Shown here in pieces: positions 35,065 through 43,594 of a stretch of 62,448 nt of DNA. The notes beneath the pieces were generated by a model. It did not search any database. It had not been told where the DNA came from and worked only from the letters and a program-made list of their open reading frames with translations. A program made the translations under genes and the position numbers. The stretch is taken from the NCBI RefSeq assembly GCF_014651675.1, contig NZ_BMXI01000001.1, forward strand, positions 1-62,448, in the 5' to 3' direction. The stretch is from Roseibacillus persicicus (GTDB lineage Bacteria > Verrucomicrobiota > Verrucomicrobiia > Verrucomicrobiales > Akkermansiaceae). Position 1 is the stretch's first letter, and every line of letters begins with the position of its first letter.

Positions 35065-36171
35065 CTACATTTTCCGGAGATAGTCTGGCACTTGTTCCTT
35101 CTGAACCGACGGCGGCAAAGTGGCATTGGCAAAGTGAATGACCGCTCCGACCCCCGCCGCATGGGGTGCCGACAGGAGCGGCTTGACCTCGACCTCCGGA
35201 AACAGGTGGATCTTCTTGCGCTGGGCCTTGCGGTGGGCCAGCCACAATCCCACGACCAGAACCGCAAATGACAGCAGACCGAAAATCGCTAAGGCCTTGG
35301 TCTCGCGCGCCACGGACGCGACAACCTCTTCGTCAGCCTTGACCACGATGAGCTCATCTTGGGAGGCGTCAGAGAGCAGCGCTCCATTGCCAGAGGCCTC
35401 CGCCAGCTCCCGCTCCATCCAGTAAAGGCGAATGGAAAGTCCGGTGGAAAAGCTCTCCAGCTGGGAAGCAGGTTCGCTCTTGGTTTGGGCCTGTTGCTTG
35501 GCGTAGATGAGCGCTCCCTTGACGGCCGTGCTCGGGACCACGGAATACACCTGGGGGCTCATCACCATCGTGGAGCGGCTCGGATCACCCATGTAGTAGT
35601 AGACGAGCGCGCTCAATCCGCTTCCCCGTTGATAATGACGCTTGAAGATGGCCTCCATTTCTCCCTCCGGCGGCACCACCTGCTTCTCATCGAAGAGGTA
35701 AATGTAGAGGTCGATCTGTGAATCACCGGCATGATACTCGAGGAAGCTCTGCCGGTCCTTTTGCTCCTGCATCGAGAGCATACCTTGCGGATCCACCAGA
35801 TATCCTGCCGGACGGCCGGCAAAGTAAGGAGCGAGAAACTCTTCCCCGATTACAATGGGGTATTCATCCTCCAGTGGAATCTCCGGAATATTCTCTGGCT
35901 CCGGCAATGGGTCGAACAAGTCGGCGTAGCTAACCCCTCCGACGTCTTCGCGAAACAAATCCGTCCCCAGCTCCAACTCGCCACTGCGAATGAGCTCCAG
36001 TTCCTCAATCGACCAAGTGGGCAAAGCCGGCCAGTTGGAGAGATCGGGGATGACCTCCCCCTCCTCCTCGGCCAATGACGGCTCTTGGGCCCAAAGACCG
36101 GACGACCAAACCACCAGGGCGGCGACGCAAGCAAGCCGTCGGCCCACCCTCTGACTTTTCCGAAAATTCAC
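35065..36171 (-). CDS. Exported, C-terminally membrane-anchored protein with TPM-like region
   Basis: A 368-residue protein with an N-terminal signal peptide (VGRRLACVAALVVWSSGLWA), an acidic Pro/Glu-rich segment (about 30-110) and a central alpha/beta domain beginning GYLVDPQGMLSMQEQKDRQSFL (about 124-145). That segment resembles the opening of TPM domains ('VvDxagxLsxxexxxL'). A transmembrane helix lies at about 296-316 (ALAIFGLLSFAVLVVGLWLA), followed by a short basic cytoplasmic tail. Its start overlaps the upstream zinc-ribbon TPM gene (ATGA). A function in envelope maintenance is only a guess from other TPM proteins. Confidence 0.6.
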   Translation of the reverse strand: MNFRKSQRVGRRLACVAALVVWSSGLWAQEPSLAEEEGEVIPDLSNWPALPTWSIEELELIRSGELELGTDLFREDVGGVSYADLFDPLPEPENIPEIPLEDEYPIVIGEEFLAPYFAGRPAGYLVDPQGMLSMQEQKDRQSFLEYHAGDSQIDLYIYLFDEKQVVPPEGEMEAIFKRHYQRGSGLSALVYYYMGDPSRSTMVMSPQVYSVVPSTAVKGALIYAKQQAQTKSEPASQLESFSTGLSIRLYWMERELAEASGNGALLSDASQDELIVVKADEEVVASVARETKALAIFGLLSFAVLVVGLWLAHRKAQRKKIHLFPEVEVKPLLSAPHAAGVGAVIHFANATLPPSVQKEQVPDYLRKM

Positions 36172-36806
36172 AACTTTCTGGCCTTCTGTTGGTGGCGCGA
36201 CCGGATCCGTTCCAGCAACTCTCCCGTTGCTTCCGAAGCCTCTTCCTCTTGAAATCGTGACGGATCCTTGCGTGCTCTCTTGGAACGGCGAATCAAGGTC
36301 CCCTCCAACTTCTTCATCACGATTTCAATCCCCTTGAAATACTGTCCTTGTAGGAAAAAGGGGTGCCCGGCGGAGAGCGCGGCAAACGTGTCATCCTCTT
36401 CCAAAAAAGAGTGCAGCGAATACCCATAGGTCAATCCCGCGGCCTTTCCTGCCACATCCAACGAAAGCAAAATCCCGCAAGCATTTGGCCGCGAGACCTC
36501 CACATCGACGAAAGCACCACGATTCAGGAGCCAAAATCCAAACTGGCGCAGATGGGACACTTCCTCAAACGCCCCGATATAAACTGCGAAAAAGAGCTGG
36601 GGGAAGCGGTGCTCGAACTCGTTCATCAGGAGCCGCATTTCCTTACGTTCCTTGGCTCGCAGGGCCCCTGCGGCGTCGGAAAGAGCCGCCACCCGGACAT
36701 CTTCGGAGCCAAAAAGGTCATCCACATCCTTCATCCCAAACCCACAATGCGGACATCCAGCCGCGGAACGGTGGATTCTTTGGACGCATCTGGGACACTT
36801 GCTCAT
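36168..36806 (-). CDS. Zinc-ribbon protein with TPM domain
   Basis: A 212-residue cytoplasmic protein. The N-terminal zinc ribbon has CPRC (4-7) and CPHC (18-21). A TPM-type domain (about 35-165) follows: VAALSDAAGALRAKERKEM, then FAVYIGAF, LSLDVAGKAAGLTYGYSLHSF and a helix HPFFLQGQYFKGIEIVMKKL. No signal peptide is seen, whereas most TPM proteins face the periplasm. The C-terminal 50 residues are Arg/Glu-rich. The stop overlaps the start of the membrane-anchored TPM-like gene (ATGA), so the two are made together. Confidence 0.65.
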   Translation of the reverse strand: MSKCPRCVQRIHRSAAGCPHCGFGMKDVDDLFGSEDVRVAALSDAAGALRAKERKEMRLLMNEFEHRFPQLFFAVYIGAFEEVSHLRQFGFWLLNRGAFVDVEVSRPNACGILLSLDVAGKAAGLTYGYSLHSFLEEDDTFAALSAGHPFFLQGQYFKGIEIVMKKLEGTLIRRSKRARKDPSRFQEEEASEATGELLERIRSRHQQKARKL

Positions 36807-36875
36807 GGTGGGGACGAGAAAAAGCTAGAGGTGAAGCCCTATCGAGGTCAAAACCCCAGCCCGTCACCCGCGCTC

Positions 36876-37757
36876 ATGCAGAGTGCTTGCCAAATTTTGC
36901 CCCGATTCCTCCAGCTCAATCTTCTGGTCCTTCTCTGGAGCCTCACCGGCATCCTGGGGGAGTATCTTTCCTTGGAGCCTGCAGCCTTGGTTTTCTGGCG
37001 GACGGCGATCGCATCCGGGATGTTTTATTTCTTCTGCCGACTGAAGGAGCCTCACCTGCTGCGAATCTCTCGCAAAAATCTTTTCACCGCCCTCATCGCT
37101 GGATTCCTACTAGGCGTGCACTGGCTCTGCTTCTTTGGAGCAATCGCAGTCTCCAATGTTTCCATCGGACTCGCCGGCTTTGCCTCCACCGCGCTCTTTA
37201 CCGCCCTGCTTGAACCCCTCATTGAAAAGCGACGCCCCAATCCGAGTCACTTGACCTTGGCGGCAGTGGTGGTGCTTGGAATCGCCCTCATCGGGGGCGC
37301 GAAAACTTCGGTTCCCAATTCGGTGCTGGGGCTCTCCATCGCGCTTGTGGGAGCAGCACTGGCCGCGGCTTACAGCATTCTCAGCAAAAACCTCGTGGTT
37401 GCAGCCGTCCCCGGCCCCACCATGATGGCATACCAAATTCCCGCCGCCTGCCTGACGTCCCTTTTGGCAATTTTGGTGATACCAGCCTTCGACTTTCAGC
37501 TGCCGCAAAGCACGGATTGGATTCCACTTCTCATTCTTGCGCTGGCCTGCACTTTCGGGGCCTATCTCTGGTTTGCCCGGCTGTTGAAGCACCTCTCCGC
37601 ATACACCATCAATCTCGCCATCAACTTCGAGCCAGTCTACGGCTTCCTAATGGCTGCCGCGCTGTTTCACGAGCACCAAGCACTCACCCCGACGTTCTAC
37701 CTCGGAGCGGTGGTGATTGTGATCGCCAATGTGCTGCACTCGCGGCAACCCCAATAG
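36876..37757 (+). CDS. DMT-superfamily (EamA) transporter
   Basis: A 293-residue protein from ATG 36876; the frame is open much further upstream, opposite the zinc-ribbon gene, but only the part from MQSACQ is membrane-protein-like. There are ten hydrophobic helices in two EamA repeats (about 8-140 and 150-288). Family marks are LLWSLTGILGEYLS...FWRTAIASG and, in the second half, LGLSIALVGAALAAAYSIL and YTINLAINFEPVYGFLMA. Probably an inner-membrane exporter of amino acids or metabolites; substrate unknown. Convergent with the dehydrogenase gene, only 7 bases apart. Confidence 0.88.
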   Translation: MQSACQILPRFLQLNLLVLLWSLTGILGEYLSLEPAALVFWRTAIASGMFYFFCRLKEPHLLRISRKNLFTALIAGFLLGVHWLCFFGAIAVSNVSIGLAGFASTALFTALLEPLIEKRRPNPSHLTLAAVVVLGIALIGGAKTSVPNSVLGLSIALVGAALAAAYSILSKNLVVAAVPGPTMMAYQIPAACLTSLLAILVIPAFDFQLPQSTDWIPLLILALACTFGAYLWFARLLKHLSAYTINLAINFEPVYGFLMAAALFHEHQALTPTFYLGAVVIVIANVLHSRQPQ

Positions 37758-37764
37758 AGACGCC

Positions 37765-39135
37765 TTAGTCCGCCCTATGATGGATGAGCTTCTTATTCAC
37801 AAACTCGAGGATCCCGAGGCGAGAGAGCTCGCGCCCGTAGCCGGAGTTTTTAGTCCCGCCAAAGGGCAGTTCGGCCTGCGAGTTTGTTGGTTGGTTGATA
37901 AAGACCATTCCGGTATCGATTTGCTCGGCCACTCGCTTGGCCCGCTCGATGTCCTTCGTGTAAACCGACCCGCCCAAACCAAAAGAGGAGTTGTTTGCCA
38001 AGGAGATGGCCTCCTCCTCGTCTTTTACTCGATAAATGGTGGCCACTGGACCGAAAAGCTCTTGGTCAAAGGTTGGATCGCCAGGCGAAATATCAGTCAG
38101 GATGGTAGGATTGAACCAAGCCCCCGCCCGCTCGGGACGGTTGCCGCCCAGTAAAACGGTAGCACCCGCGTTGACGGCCTCTTGCACTTGGGAGTCCAAT
38201 CGCTGAGCCGCGTCCTCTGAAGACAGCGGTCCCAGATCGGTCTCTTCATCCATTGGATCCCCGAGCTTCATCCCCGCCAGCTGCTCCTTGAAAGCCTGCA
38301 CAAATTCCTCCGCAACATCCTCGACAACAATGAAGCGCTTGGACGCCACACAGGATTGTCCCGTGTTGACCATCCTGCCCTTCACCGCCATTGCCACCGC
38401 GTTCTCCAAATCGGCGTCTTCCAGCACAATGAACGGGTCATTGCCACCCAGCTCGAGAACCGATCTTTTCAGATTTTTTCCGGCTTGAGCTGCCACCGCC
38501 GCGCCCGCCTTTTCGCTCCCCGTCAGCGAGGCACCCGCGATGCGGTTGTCAGCGATAATCGTATCAACGAACTCACTGGGAATGATTAGGTTGGTAAAGA
38601 CCCCTTCCGGCAATCCGCTGTCGCGAAAGAGCTGCTCAATCCGCTCGGCACAACCTGCGACGATACTCGCATGCTTCACGAGCACCGTGTTTCCGGCCAT
38701 AATATTGGGAGCCGCAAAGCGTATGACCTGATAGAAAGGAAAGTTCCAAGGCATCACGCCCATGAGCGCCCCAATCGGCGCGTATTGAATGTAGGCTTCG
38801 GCATCCTCGACCTCCATCTCGTGATCGGAAAGAAACTCAGACGCCCCGTTCGCGTAAAATTCAACAATCTCGGCGCAAAACGTGATTTCGCCGCGAGCCT
38901 CGCTAATGCGCTTGCCCATCTCCGTCGTGATCAACTTCGCGAATTCATCCGTCTTTGCGCGCAACTCGGAGGCAACCTTCAGCATGAGCTCCTTCCGGTG
39001 CTCCAGCGAGGTTTGCCTCCAGTCCGAAAAGGCCTCGTCGGCTCGCCCAATGGCGTCGAAAACCTCTTCGCGGGTGAGCGGCTGGTAGGTGCGGAGTTCT
39101 TGATCGTTGGCAGGATTGATGGTGGTTACAGACAT
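37765..39135 (-). CDS. gabD: NAD(P)-dependent succinate-semialdehyde dehydrogenase
   Basis: A 456-residue aldehyde dehydrogenase of the succinate-semialdehyde group. It has MPWNFPFYQVIRFAAPNIMAGN (Rossmann entry, about 127-148), LELGGNDPFIVLEDAD with the general-base Glu (about 232), NTGQSCVASKR with the catalytic Cys (about 265), and the C-terminal PFGGTKNSGYGRELSRLG. This form (about 455 residues, GxNDPFIVL) matches GabD-like enzymes that oxidise succinate semialdehyde to succinate. No gabT or transporter is adjacent, so the physiological pathway is not shown. Confidence 0.9.
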   Translation of the reverse strand: MSVTTINPANDQELRTYQPLTREEVFDAIGRADEAFSDWRQTSLEHRKELMLKVASELRAKTDEFAKLITTEMGKRISEARGEITFCAEIVEFYANGASEFLSDHEMEVEDAEAYIQYAPIGALMGVMPWNFPFYQVIRFAAPNIMAGNTVLVKHASIVAGCAERIEQLFRDSGLPEGVFTNLIIPSEFVDTIIADNRIAGASLTGSEKAGAAVAAQAGKNLKRSVLELGGNDPFIVLEDADLENAVAMAVKGRMVNTGQSCVASKRFIVVEDVAEEFVQAFKEQLAGMKLGDPMDEETDLGPLSSEDAAQRLDSQVQEAVNAGATVLLGGNRPERAGAWFNPTILTDISPGDPTFDQELFGPVATIYRVKDEEEAISLANNSSFGLGGSVYTKDIERAKRVAEQIDTGMVFINQPTNSQAELPFGGTKNSGYGRELSRLGILEFVNKKLIHHRAD

Positions 39136-39556
39136 TTGTTCGAGGGTTTCTTTTTGATTCTCAGAGCTTGATTCAGGTAATACCGGAGCATTTGGTTGAA
39201 AATGAGCATCGTTGATAGTGGGTTCGGCTCACTCTTGCAGAAGCGAGGCCAGTCCTTCCCCCGCGACGGATTGGTGGCGGCCTCCAGCCTCCCTTCCCGC
39301 CGCCGAAGCCCTTTAAACAGGCGATTCCCAGAGTTCATCCGCTCTCCTATCACCGCAGCTACCGACCTATTCAAACGATCCTGCGAGGCCTGACGAACCT
39401 TGCGATTTCGCAAACCCACCGGACTTTTTGCAATCTATCGACAAGCCCTGAAACTTCCTTGGAAAATTGCAGGGCGAACCTTGCACAATCGCTCCATCAC
39501 CTTCAATCTCCGCCCGCGGGAGAGTCACCCAAGCTCACCCGAGCTATTCGTCCACC
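39136..39556. other. 421-base intergenic region between gabD and thiH (divergent promoters)
   Basis: No convincing gene on either strand; the one longer frame here (minus, to 39419) overlaps the gabD start and has no protein-like features. It must hold the promoters of gabD and thiH. I looked for the TPP-riboswitch conserved core before thiH and did not find it. The part nearest gabD is more A/T-rich than the coding DNA. Confidence 0.5.
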
Positions 39557-40699
39557 ATGTCCTTTGTTCCAGTTTTCAATGACTTTCCGGAAAAGCGCTC
39601 TCCACTCCTGCGCCGCTTCGAGAACTTAATCGCTCCAGCCGACGACCCCCAGTTGGAGTCTCTTGCCCGCCAATCCGCGCAAATTACCCGCCGGAATTTC
39701 GGCAAAACCATGCGCCTCTTTGCTCCGCTCTATCTATCCAACGAGTGCGTCAACAACTGCTCTTACTGCGGATTCTCGCGCGACAATCCCATCCTCCGCA
39801 CCACCTTGACCGCGGAACAGGTTCTGCGCGAAGCGCGCTTTCTCCACGACCAGGGCTTCCGCAATATCCTTCTTGTCGCGGGCGAGCATCCCAAATTCGT
39901 ATCCGATGGCTACCTGCAAGACATCGTGCGCCAACTCGCCCCGCTCTTCCCCACCATTGGAATCGAGGTCGGCCCCATGGAAGATCACCAGTATGCCGAG
40001 CTCGTCAAAGCCGGTGCCGAAGGGCTCATTGTCTATCAGGAGACCTACCACCGCGATACCTACAAGACCTTACACACCGCTGGACCCAAGAAAAACTTCG
40101 ACTGGCGCCTGGAGTGCCCGGAGCGAGCCTACCGTGGCGGATTCCGCCGCATCGGGATCGGGGCGCTCTTTGGGTTGGCCGACTGGCGCACCGAAGCGCT
40201 CGCGCTCGCCGCGCATCTGGAATATCTGCACAAGCATTGCTGGAAAGCCCAGTTTAGCGTGGCCTTCCCCCGCATGCGGCCCTACGCCGGAAACTATCAA
40301 TACACCCCCGACCCAAACCGCTATCTGACCGACCGCCAACTGGTCCAGCTCATCGCGGCCACCCGCATCTGCTTCCCCACCACCGGCATCGTGGTCTCTA
40401 CCCGCGAGCCCGCCCAATTGCGCGACAATCTGATGACGCTGGGACCGACCTCCATGTCAGCTGGCAGCGCCACCGATCCCGGCGGCTACACCGGCGCGGG
40501 CTGCGACGACCTCCACCGAACCCAGAAGGGGCGCCGAGTCGAAGTCGCGGCCGAGGAAAAACCCGCTGGAACCCGCGCCACCGAACAATTCACCATCGAC
40601 GACCAACGATCTCCGGCAGACTTTGCCAAGACCATCGAGTCCCACGGGTTGGAACCCGTTTGGAAGGATTGGGACGAAGCCATTCTGACCAACAGCTAA
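39557..40699 (+). CDS. thiH: 2-iminoacetate synthase (radical SAM tyrosine lyase)
   Basis: A 380-residue protein from ATG 39557 (MSFVPVFNDF); the open frame upstream to 39467 is not ThiH-like. The radical SAM cluster motif is CVNNCSYC (Cys64, 68, 71). LLVAGEHPKFV, GPMEDHQYAELVKAGAEGL and QETYHRDTYKTLHTAGPKK are characteristic of ThiH. It cleaves tyrosine to dehydroglycine and p-cresol, supplying the thiazole of thiamin in anaerobes and many other bacteria. thiS follows 88 bases later; thiG, thiC, thiE and thiF are not in the window. Confidence 0.95.
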   Translation: MSFVPVFNDFPEKRSPLLRRFENLIAPADDPQLESLARQSAQITRRNFGKTMRLFAPLYLSNECVNNCSYCGFSRDNPILRTTLTAEQVLREARFLHDQGFRNILLVAGEHPKFVSDGYLQDIVRQLAPLFPTIGIEVGPMEDHQYAELVKAGAEGLIVYQETYHRDTYKTLHTAGPKKNFDWRLECPERAYRGGFRRIGIGALFGLADWRTEALALAAHLEYLHKHCWKAQFSVAFPRMRPYAGNYQYTPDPNRYLTDRQLVQLIAATRICFPTTGIVVSTREPAQLRDNLMTLGPTSMSAGSATDPGGYTGAGCDDLHRTQKGRRVEVAAEEKPAGTRATEQFTIDDQRSPADFAKTIESHGLEPVWKDWDEAILTNS

Positions 40700-40787
40700 G
40701 CTCACCTCAAACAAAACACCCTTTTTCCGAACTTCAGGAAGACCGAAGAGAGAGCAAACTCTCGCTCGAAAGTATCAACCTCAGCCC

Positions 40788-40985
40788 ATGACCATCATCC
40801 TCAACGGAGCCCCCGCCCAGACTTCCGCCTCCACGGTGAGCGAACTGCTCGATGAACTTGGCCTCGCGGACAAACCTGTAATCGTCGAACACAATCAGGC
40901 AGCCCTTCTGAAGACCGAACATCAGTCTGCCAGCATCACCGAGAACGACCAACTGGAAGTCATCACGCTCGCCGCCGGCGGTTAG
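40788..40985 (+). CDS. thiS: Sulfur carrier protein ThiS
   Basis: A 65-residue ubiquitin-like protein ending in the diagnostic Gly-Gly (VITLAAGG). The N-terminal MTIILNGAP and the middle motif VIVEHNQAALLKTEH fit ThiS. The C-terminal Gly is adenylated and thiocarboxylated to give sulfur to the thiazole synthase ThiG. The last 23 bases overlap the 3' end of the convergent PEP-CTERM gene. Confidence 0.93.
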   Translation: MTIILNGAPAQTSASTVSELLDELGLADKPVIVEHNQAALLKTEHQSASITENDQLEVITLAAGG

Positions 40986-41601
40986 CCCACAGTACCAGAC
41001 TCCCTGCTAAAGTGAGAAACACCGACGAGGGCTCGGGAACGGTATTGGTCCCCCCGAGGGAAATGGGCTGTCCGGAATCCTCATAGGCGAAAGCGATGAT
41101 AACGGCTTGGCTGGAGTCAGAGAATGCACTCCCCAACTGGAACTGGAGCCAGCCATAGATCGGACTCGCATTCTGGTCGGGGTCCCCTGTCATCGAAAAC
41201 CCCACATAATTATCCGACGAATTGATAGTGGCTCCGTTGGCACCCGTCTCCCCGTTCAAAACAGTTAGAGAGGTTGTTGACGGGGAGAGCCCCAATCCCA
41301 CGAAATCCGTTGGTGAAGGCGAAGAGTAAACCGTCGTATCCAGCAATACCGTGGATCCCGAAAACGGAACATCGCTCAGAAACATTTCACTGCTCGCGAA
41401 GTCAGGAAGAATATAGACGTCTCCCGAACCATCTGAAGAGTTCGGAGGGGGCGTGAGGTCGAGCGCAGTGTAAGCCGATGCGGAAGCGGTGGAATAAACG
41501 ACCGCTGATTCCAAGGAAGTGCTTGAGAGAGAAAGAATCACTGCAATACTAACCAGGGGGAAAGGCCAAGACGCCTTCTCAGTAACTTTTTGATATTTCA
41601 T
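40963..41601 (-). CDS. PEP-CTERM sorted extracellular protein
   Basis: A 212-residue protein from ATG 41601 (MKYQKVTEK); ten further codons are open upstream. A signal peptide at about 14-32 (LVSIAVILSLSSTSLES) is followed by a Ser/Thr-rich beta-type region and a PEP-CTERM tail: VPEPSSVFL, hydrophobic helix, RRRR. Such proteins are processed by exosortase and sent to the surface or biofilm matrix. The mature function is unknown. The 3' end overlaps thiS on the other strand by 23 bases. Confidence 0.82.
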   Translation of the reverse strand: MKYQKVTEKASWPFPLVSIAVILSLSSTSLESAVVYSTASASAYTALDLTPPPNSSDGSGDVYILPDFASSEMFLSDVPFSGSTVLLDTTVYSSPSPTDFVGLGLSPSTTSLTVLNGETGANGATINSSDNYVGFSMTGDPDQNASPIYGWLQFQLGSAFSDSSQAVIIAFAYEDSGQPISLGGTNTVPEPSSVFLTLAGSLVLWANRRRRA

Positions 41602-41685
41602 GGATAGAAGGGGGATATCACTCTTTACCACCGAAAGATATACCTACAACCATCCCTAAACCAATGCTTCTTTTGTCACCGCCTC

Positions 41686-42528
41686 ATGCCTGAACTTGCC
41701 GAAGTCGAACTTGCCCGCCGCATTTGGTCTCCTGGGATCGGGAAAAATGTGCTCACCGTTCAGACCCATCCCAAGACCCGCGTCTATCGCGACACCCCTG
41801 CGGCGGCGATACAGGACGCATTGACCGGGTCCTCCCTCACTGCGAGTCGTACGCATGGGAAACGGATGCTTTTCACCTTTGAAAAGAACGGGGAAATTTT
41901 TCCGCTTGAAGTTCACCTCGGCATGTCCGGACGCCTCGCAGTGGCCCCGTCAGACCATGTCGAGCACAAGCATGATCACCTACTCATCCGGTTGCCTGAG
42001 CTCACTCTCATCTACAACGACTATCGACAGTTTGGCCGCGCCCATTTGCATCACGAAGCCGACCCTTGGGCGCAATTGCCCCCGGAGATCTTGTCGCGAA
42101 AGTTTACGCTCGCCCACGTCCAGTCTCTGCTGACCCGCCGTCCCCGCACCAGCTTGAAAGCCCTCACCTTGGACCAGAGCTCTTTCCCCGGAATCGGGAA
42201 TTGGATGGCCGACGAAATCTGTTGGCGCATGAACCTTCACCCCGCCACTATCACAAGGAACGTGGATGCCGCCGCCCTGCGAAAGGAAACCCAATTTGTC
42301 ACCCGCGGAGCCCTCAAGCACGTCGCGGACAAGAACGAAGGTCTTCTCTCCGACCCATCAAAGGGCTTTGCCGCAGGCGGCTACGTCTCCCAAGTCCCGC
42401 CCAAAAGTTGGCTCTTTCAACATCGTTGGAAGGCGGGTGGACAATGCCCGCGTTGTGGAACCGATCTCGCTCGAGGAACGATTGCCACCCGGACAACGGC
42501 CTGGTGCCCCTCCTGCCAGCCCGGCTAG
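41686..42528 (+). CDS. mutM: Formamidopyrimidine-DNA glycosylase family protein (Fpg/Nei)
   Basis: A 280-residue DNA repair glycosylase/AP lyase. The N-terminus MPELAEVE gives the catalytic Pro2 and Glu3. Also present are the HGKRMLF lysine (about 59), LGMSGRLAV (about 77-85), the DNA-minor-groove/helix-two-turn-helix region SFPGIGNWMADEICWRMNLHP (about 166-186) and the C-terminal zinc finger CPRCG...CPSC (about 258-277). FPGIGNWMADE differs from the GIGNIYADE of classical Fpg, so it may be a Fpg/Nei variant with different lesion preference. Convergent with rmlA, overlapping by 4 bases. Confidence 0.88.
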   Translation: MPELAEVELARRIWSPGIGKNVLTVQTHPKTRVYRDTPAAAIQDALTGSSLTASRTHGKRMLFTFEKNGEIFPLEVHLGMSGRLAVAPSDHVEHKHDHLLIRLPELTLIYNDYRQFGRAHLHHEADPWAQLPPEILSRKFTLAHVQSLLTRRPRTSLKALTLDQSSFPGIGNWMADEICWRMNLHPATITRNVDAAALRKETQFVTRGALKHVADKNEGLLSDPSKGFAAGGYVSQVPPKSWLFQHRWKAGGQCPRCGTDLARGTIATRTTAWCPSCQPG

Positions 42529-43391
42529 GGCTGAAGAAGCCCCTCGAGATACTCGCGACGAACCTTGCTCACTTGCTTCTTTGCCAGAGAAGCGAGCTCC
42601 GCATCAGTGAGCCAGCCCTCGCGCCAGGCGATCTCTTCCAAACACGCTACCTCGAAACCAGTCCGGTGAGCCATGGTTGCGACAAAGTTTCCGGCCTCCA
42701 GCAATCCCTCAACCGTGCCCGCATCCAGCCAAACAAAGCCCCGTCCGAGCCGCCGGCATTCGAGAAGCCCTTCCCGCCGATAACTTTCCATCAAATCGCA
42801 GATCTCGGTCTCGCCACGGGAAGAAGGCTGGAGGGAACCCGCTCGCCAGGCCGCTGAACCGTCGAAGAGATAGACCCCCGGAATCGCGAGATCACTCTTG
42901 GGTTCCACCGGCTTTTCCTCCACGGAAAGAACTTTCCCCTCAGGGCCTAGTTCCACGATTCCAAACCGCTGCGGCTCTCGGGTGGGCACCGCAAAGATAC
43001 AGGCTCCCCCCGTCAAGCTCATGGCCTGACGAAGAGGGTCCAAATTGCCGAAAAAGAGGTTGTCGCCAAGGATGAAGCAGCAGCCTTCCCCCGCGAGCCA
43101 ATCACGCGCCACCACAAGCCCATCGGGAACCCCCACCGGATTCTCCTGGATCGCATAGTCGATGGTCATTCCCAAGGCAGCCCCATCCCCCAACAACCTT
43201 CGATAACTCGGTAGCCAATCCCGCGAGGTGACCAGCAGAACCTCCCGAATCCCGCAGCGCATCAGGAGCGCCAAGGGATAGAAGATCATTGGCTTATCAT
43301 AGACAGGCAGAAGCTGCTTCGACACCACGCGCGTCAAGGGATCGAGTCGAGTTCCCTGCCCTCCCGCCAAAATCACCCCTTTTGAAATCAT
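42525..43391 (-). CDS. rmlA: Glucose-1-phosphate thymidylyltransferase
   Basis: A 288-residue nucleotidyltransferase from ATG 43391 (MISKGVILAGGQGTRL); the open frame extends to 43475 without family similarity. Marks: GGQGTRLDPLTRVVSKQLLP (9-28), YDKPMIFYPL, ILGDNLFFG (about 109-117), VEEKPVEPKSD and VYLFDG. It makes dTDP-glucose for deoxysugar and surface polysaccharide synthesis. rmlB, rmlC and rmlD are not adjacent, so it is an isolated copy. Confidence 0.93.
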   Translation of the reverse strand: MISKGVILAGGQGTRLDPLTRVVSKQLLPVYDKPMIFYPLALLMRCGIREVLLVTSRDWLPSYRRLLGDGAALGMTIDYAIQENPVGVPDGLVVARDWLAGEGCCFILGDNLFFGNLDPLRQAMSLTGGACIFAVPTREPQRFGIVELGPEGKVLSVEEKPVEPKSDLAIPGVYLFDGSAAWRAGSLQPSSRGETEICDLMESYRREGLLECRRLGRGFVWLDAGTVEGLLEAGNFVATMAHRTGFEVACLEEIAWREGWLTDAELASLAKKQVSKVRREYLEGLLQP

Positions 43392-43594
43392 CGTTTCCGA
43401 GAAAAGATACCAGCTGGAATGCAACTCGGAACGCAAAAAAGAAACAGGCCTAACCCATTGAAATTCAGCCCTCAATTAGTCCTTCCCTGAATTTTTTGAG
43501 AAGAAACCGTTTAAAAAATGTAACAGGCGGGACTTGAGCACGGTTGGAACTTGAATTAACGCTCATGCCGTACACATTTGCTCCCCCTTCCAAG

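Noticed and set aside
39420-39556. Possible TPP riboswitch upstream of thiH
   Set aside because: The conserved CUGAGA and the distal ACCUGAUCUGG-like cores are not present.
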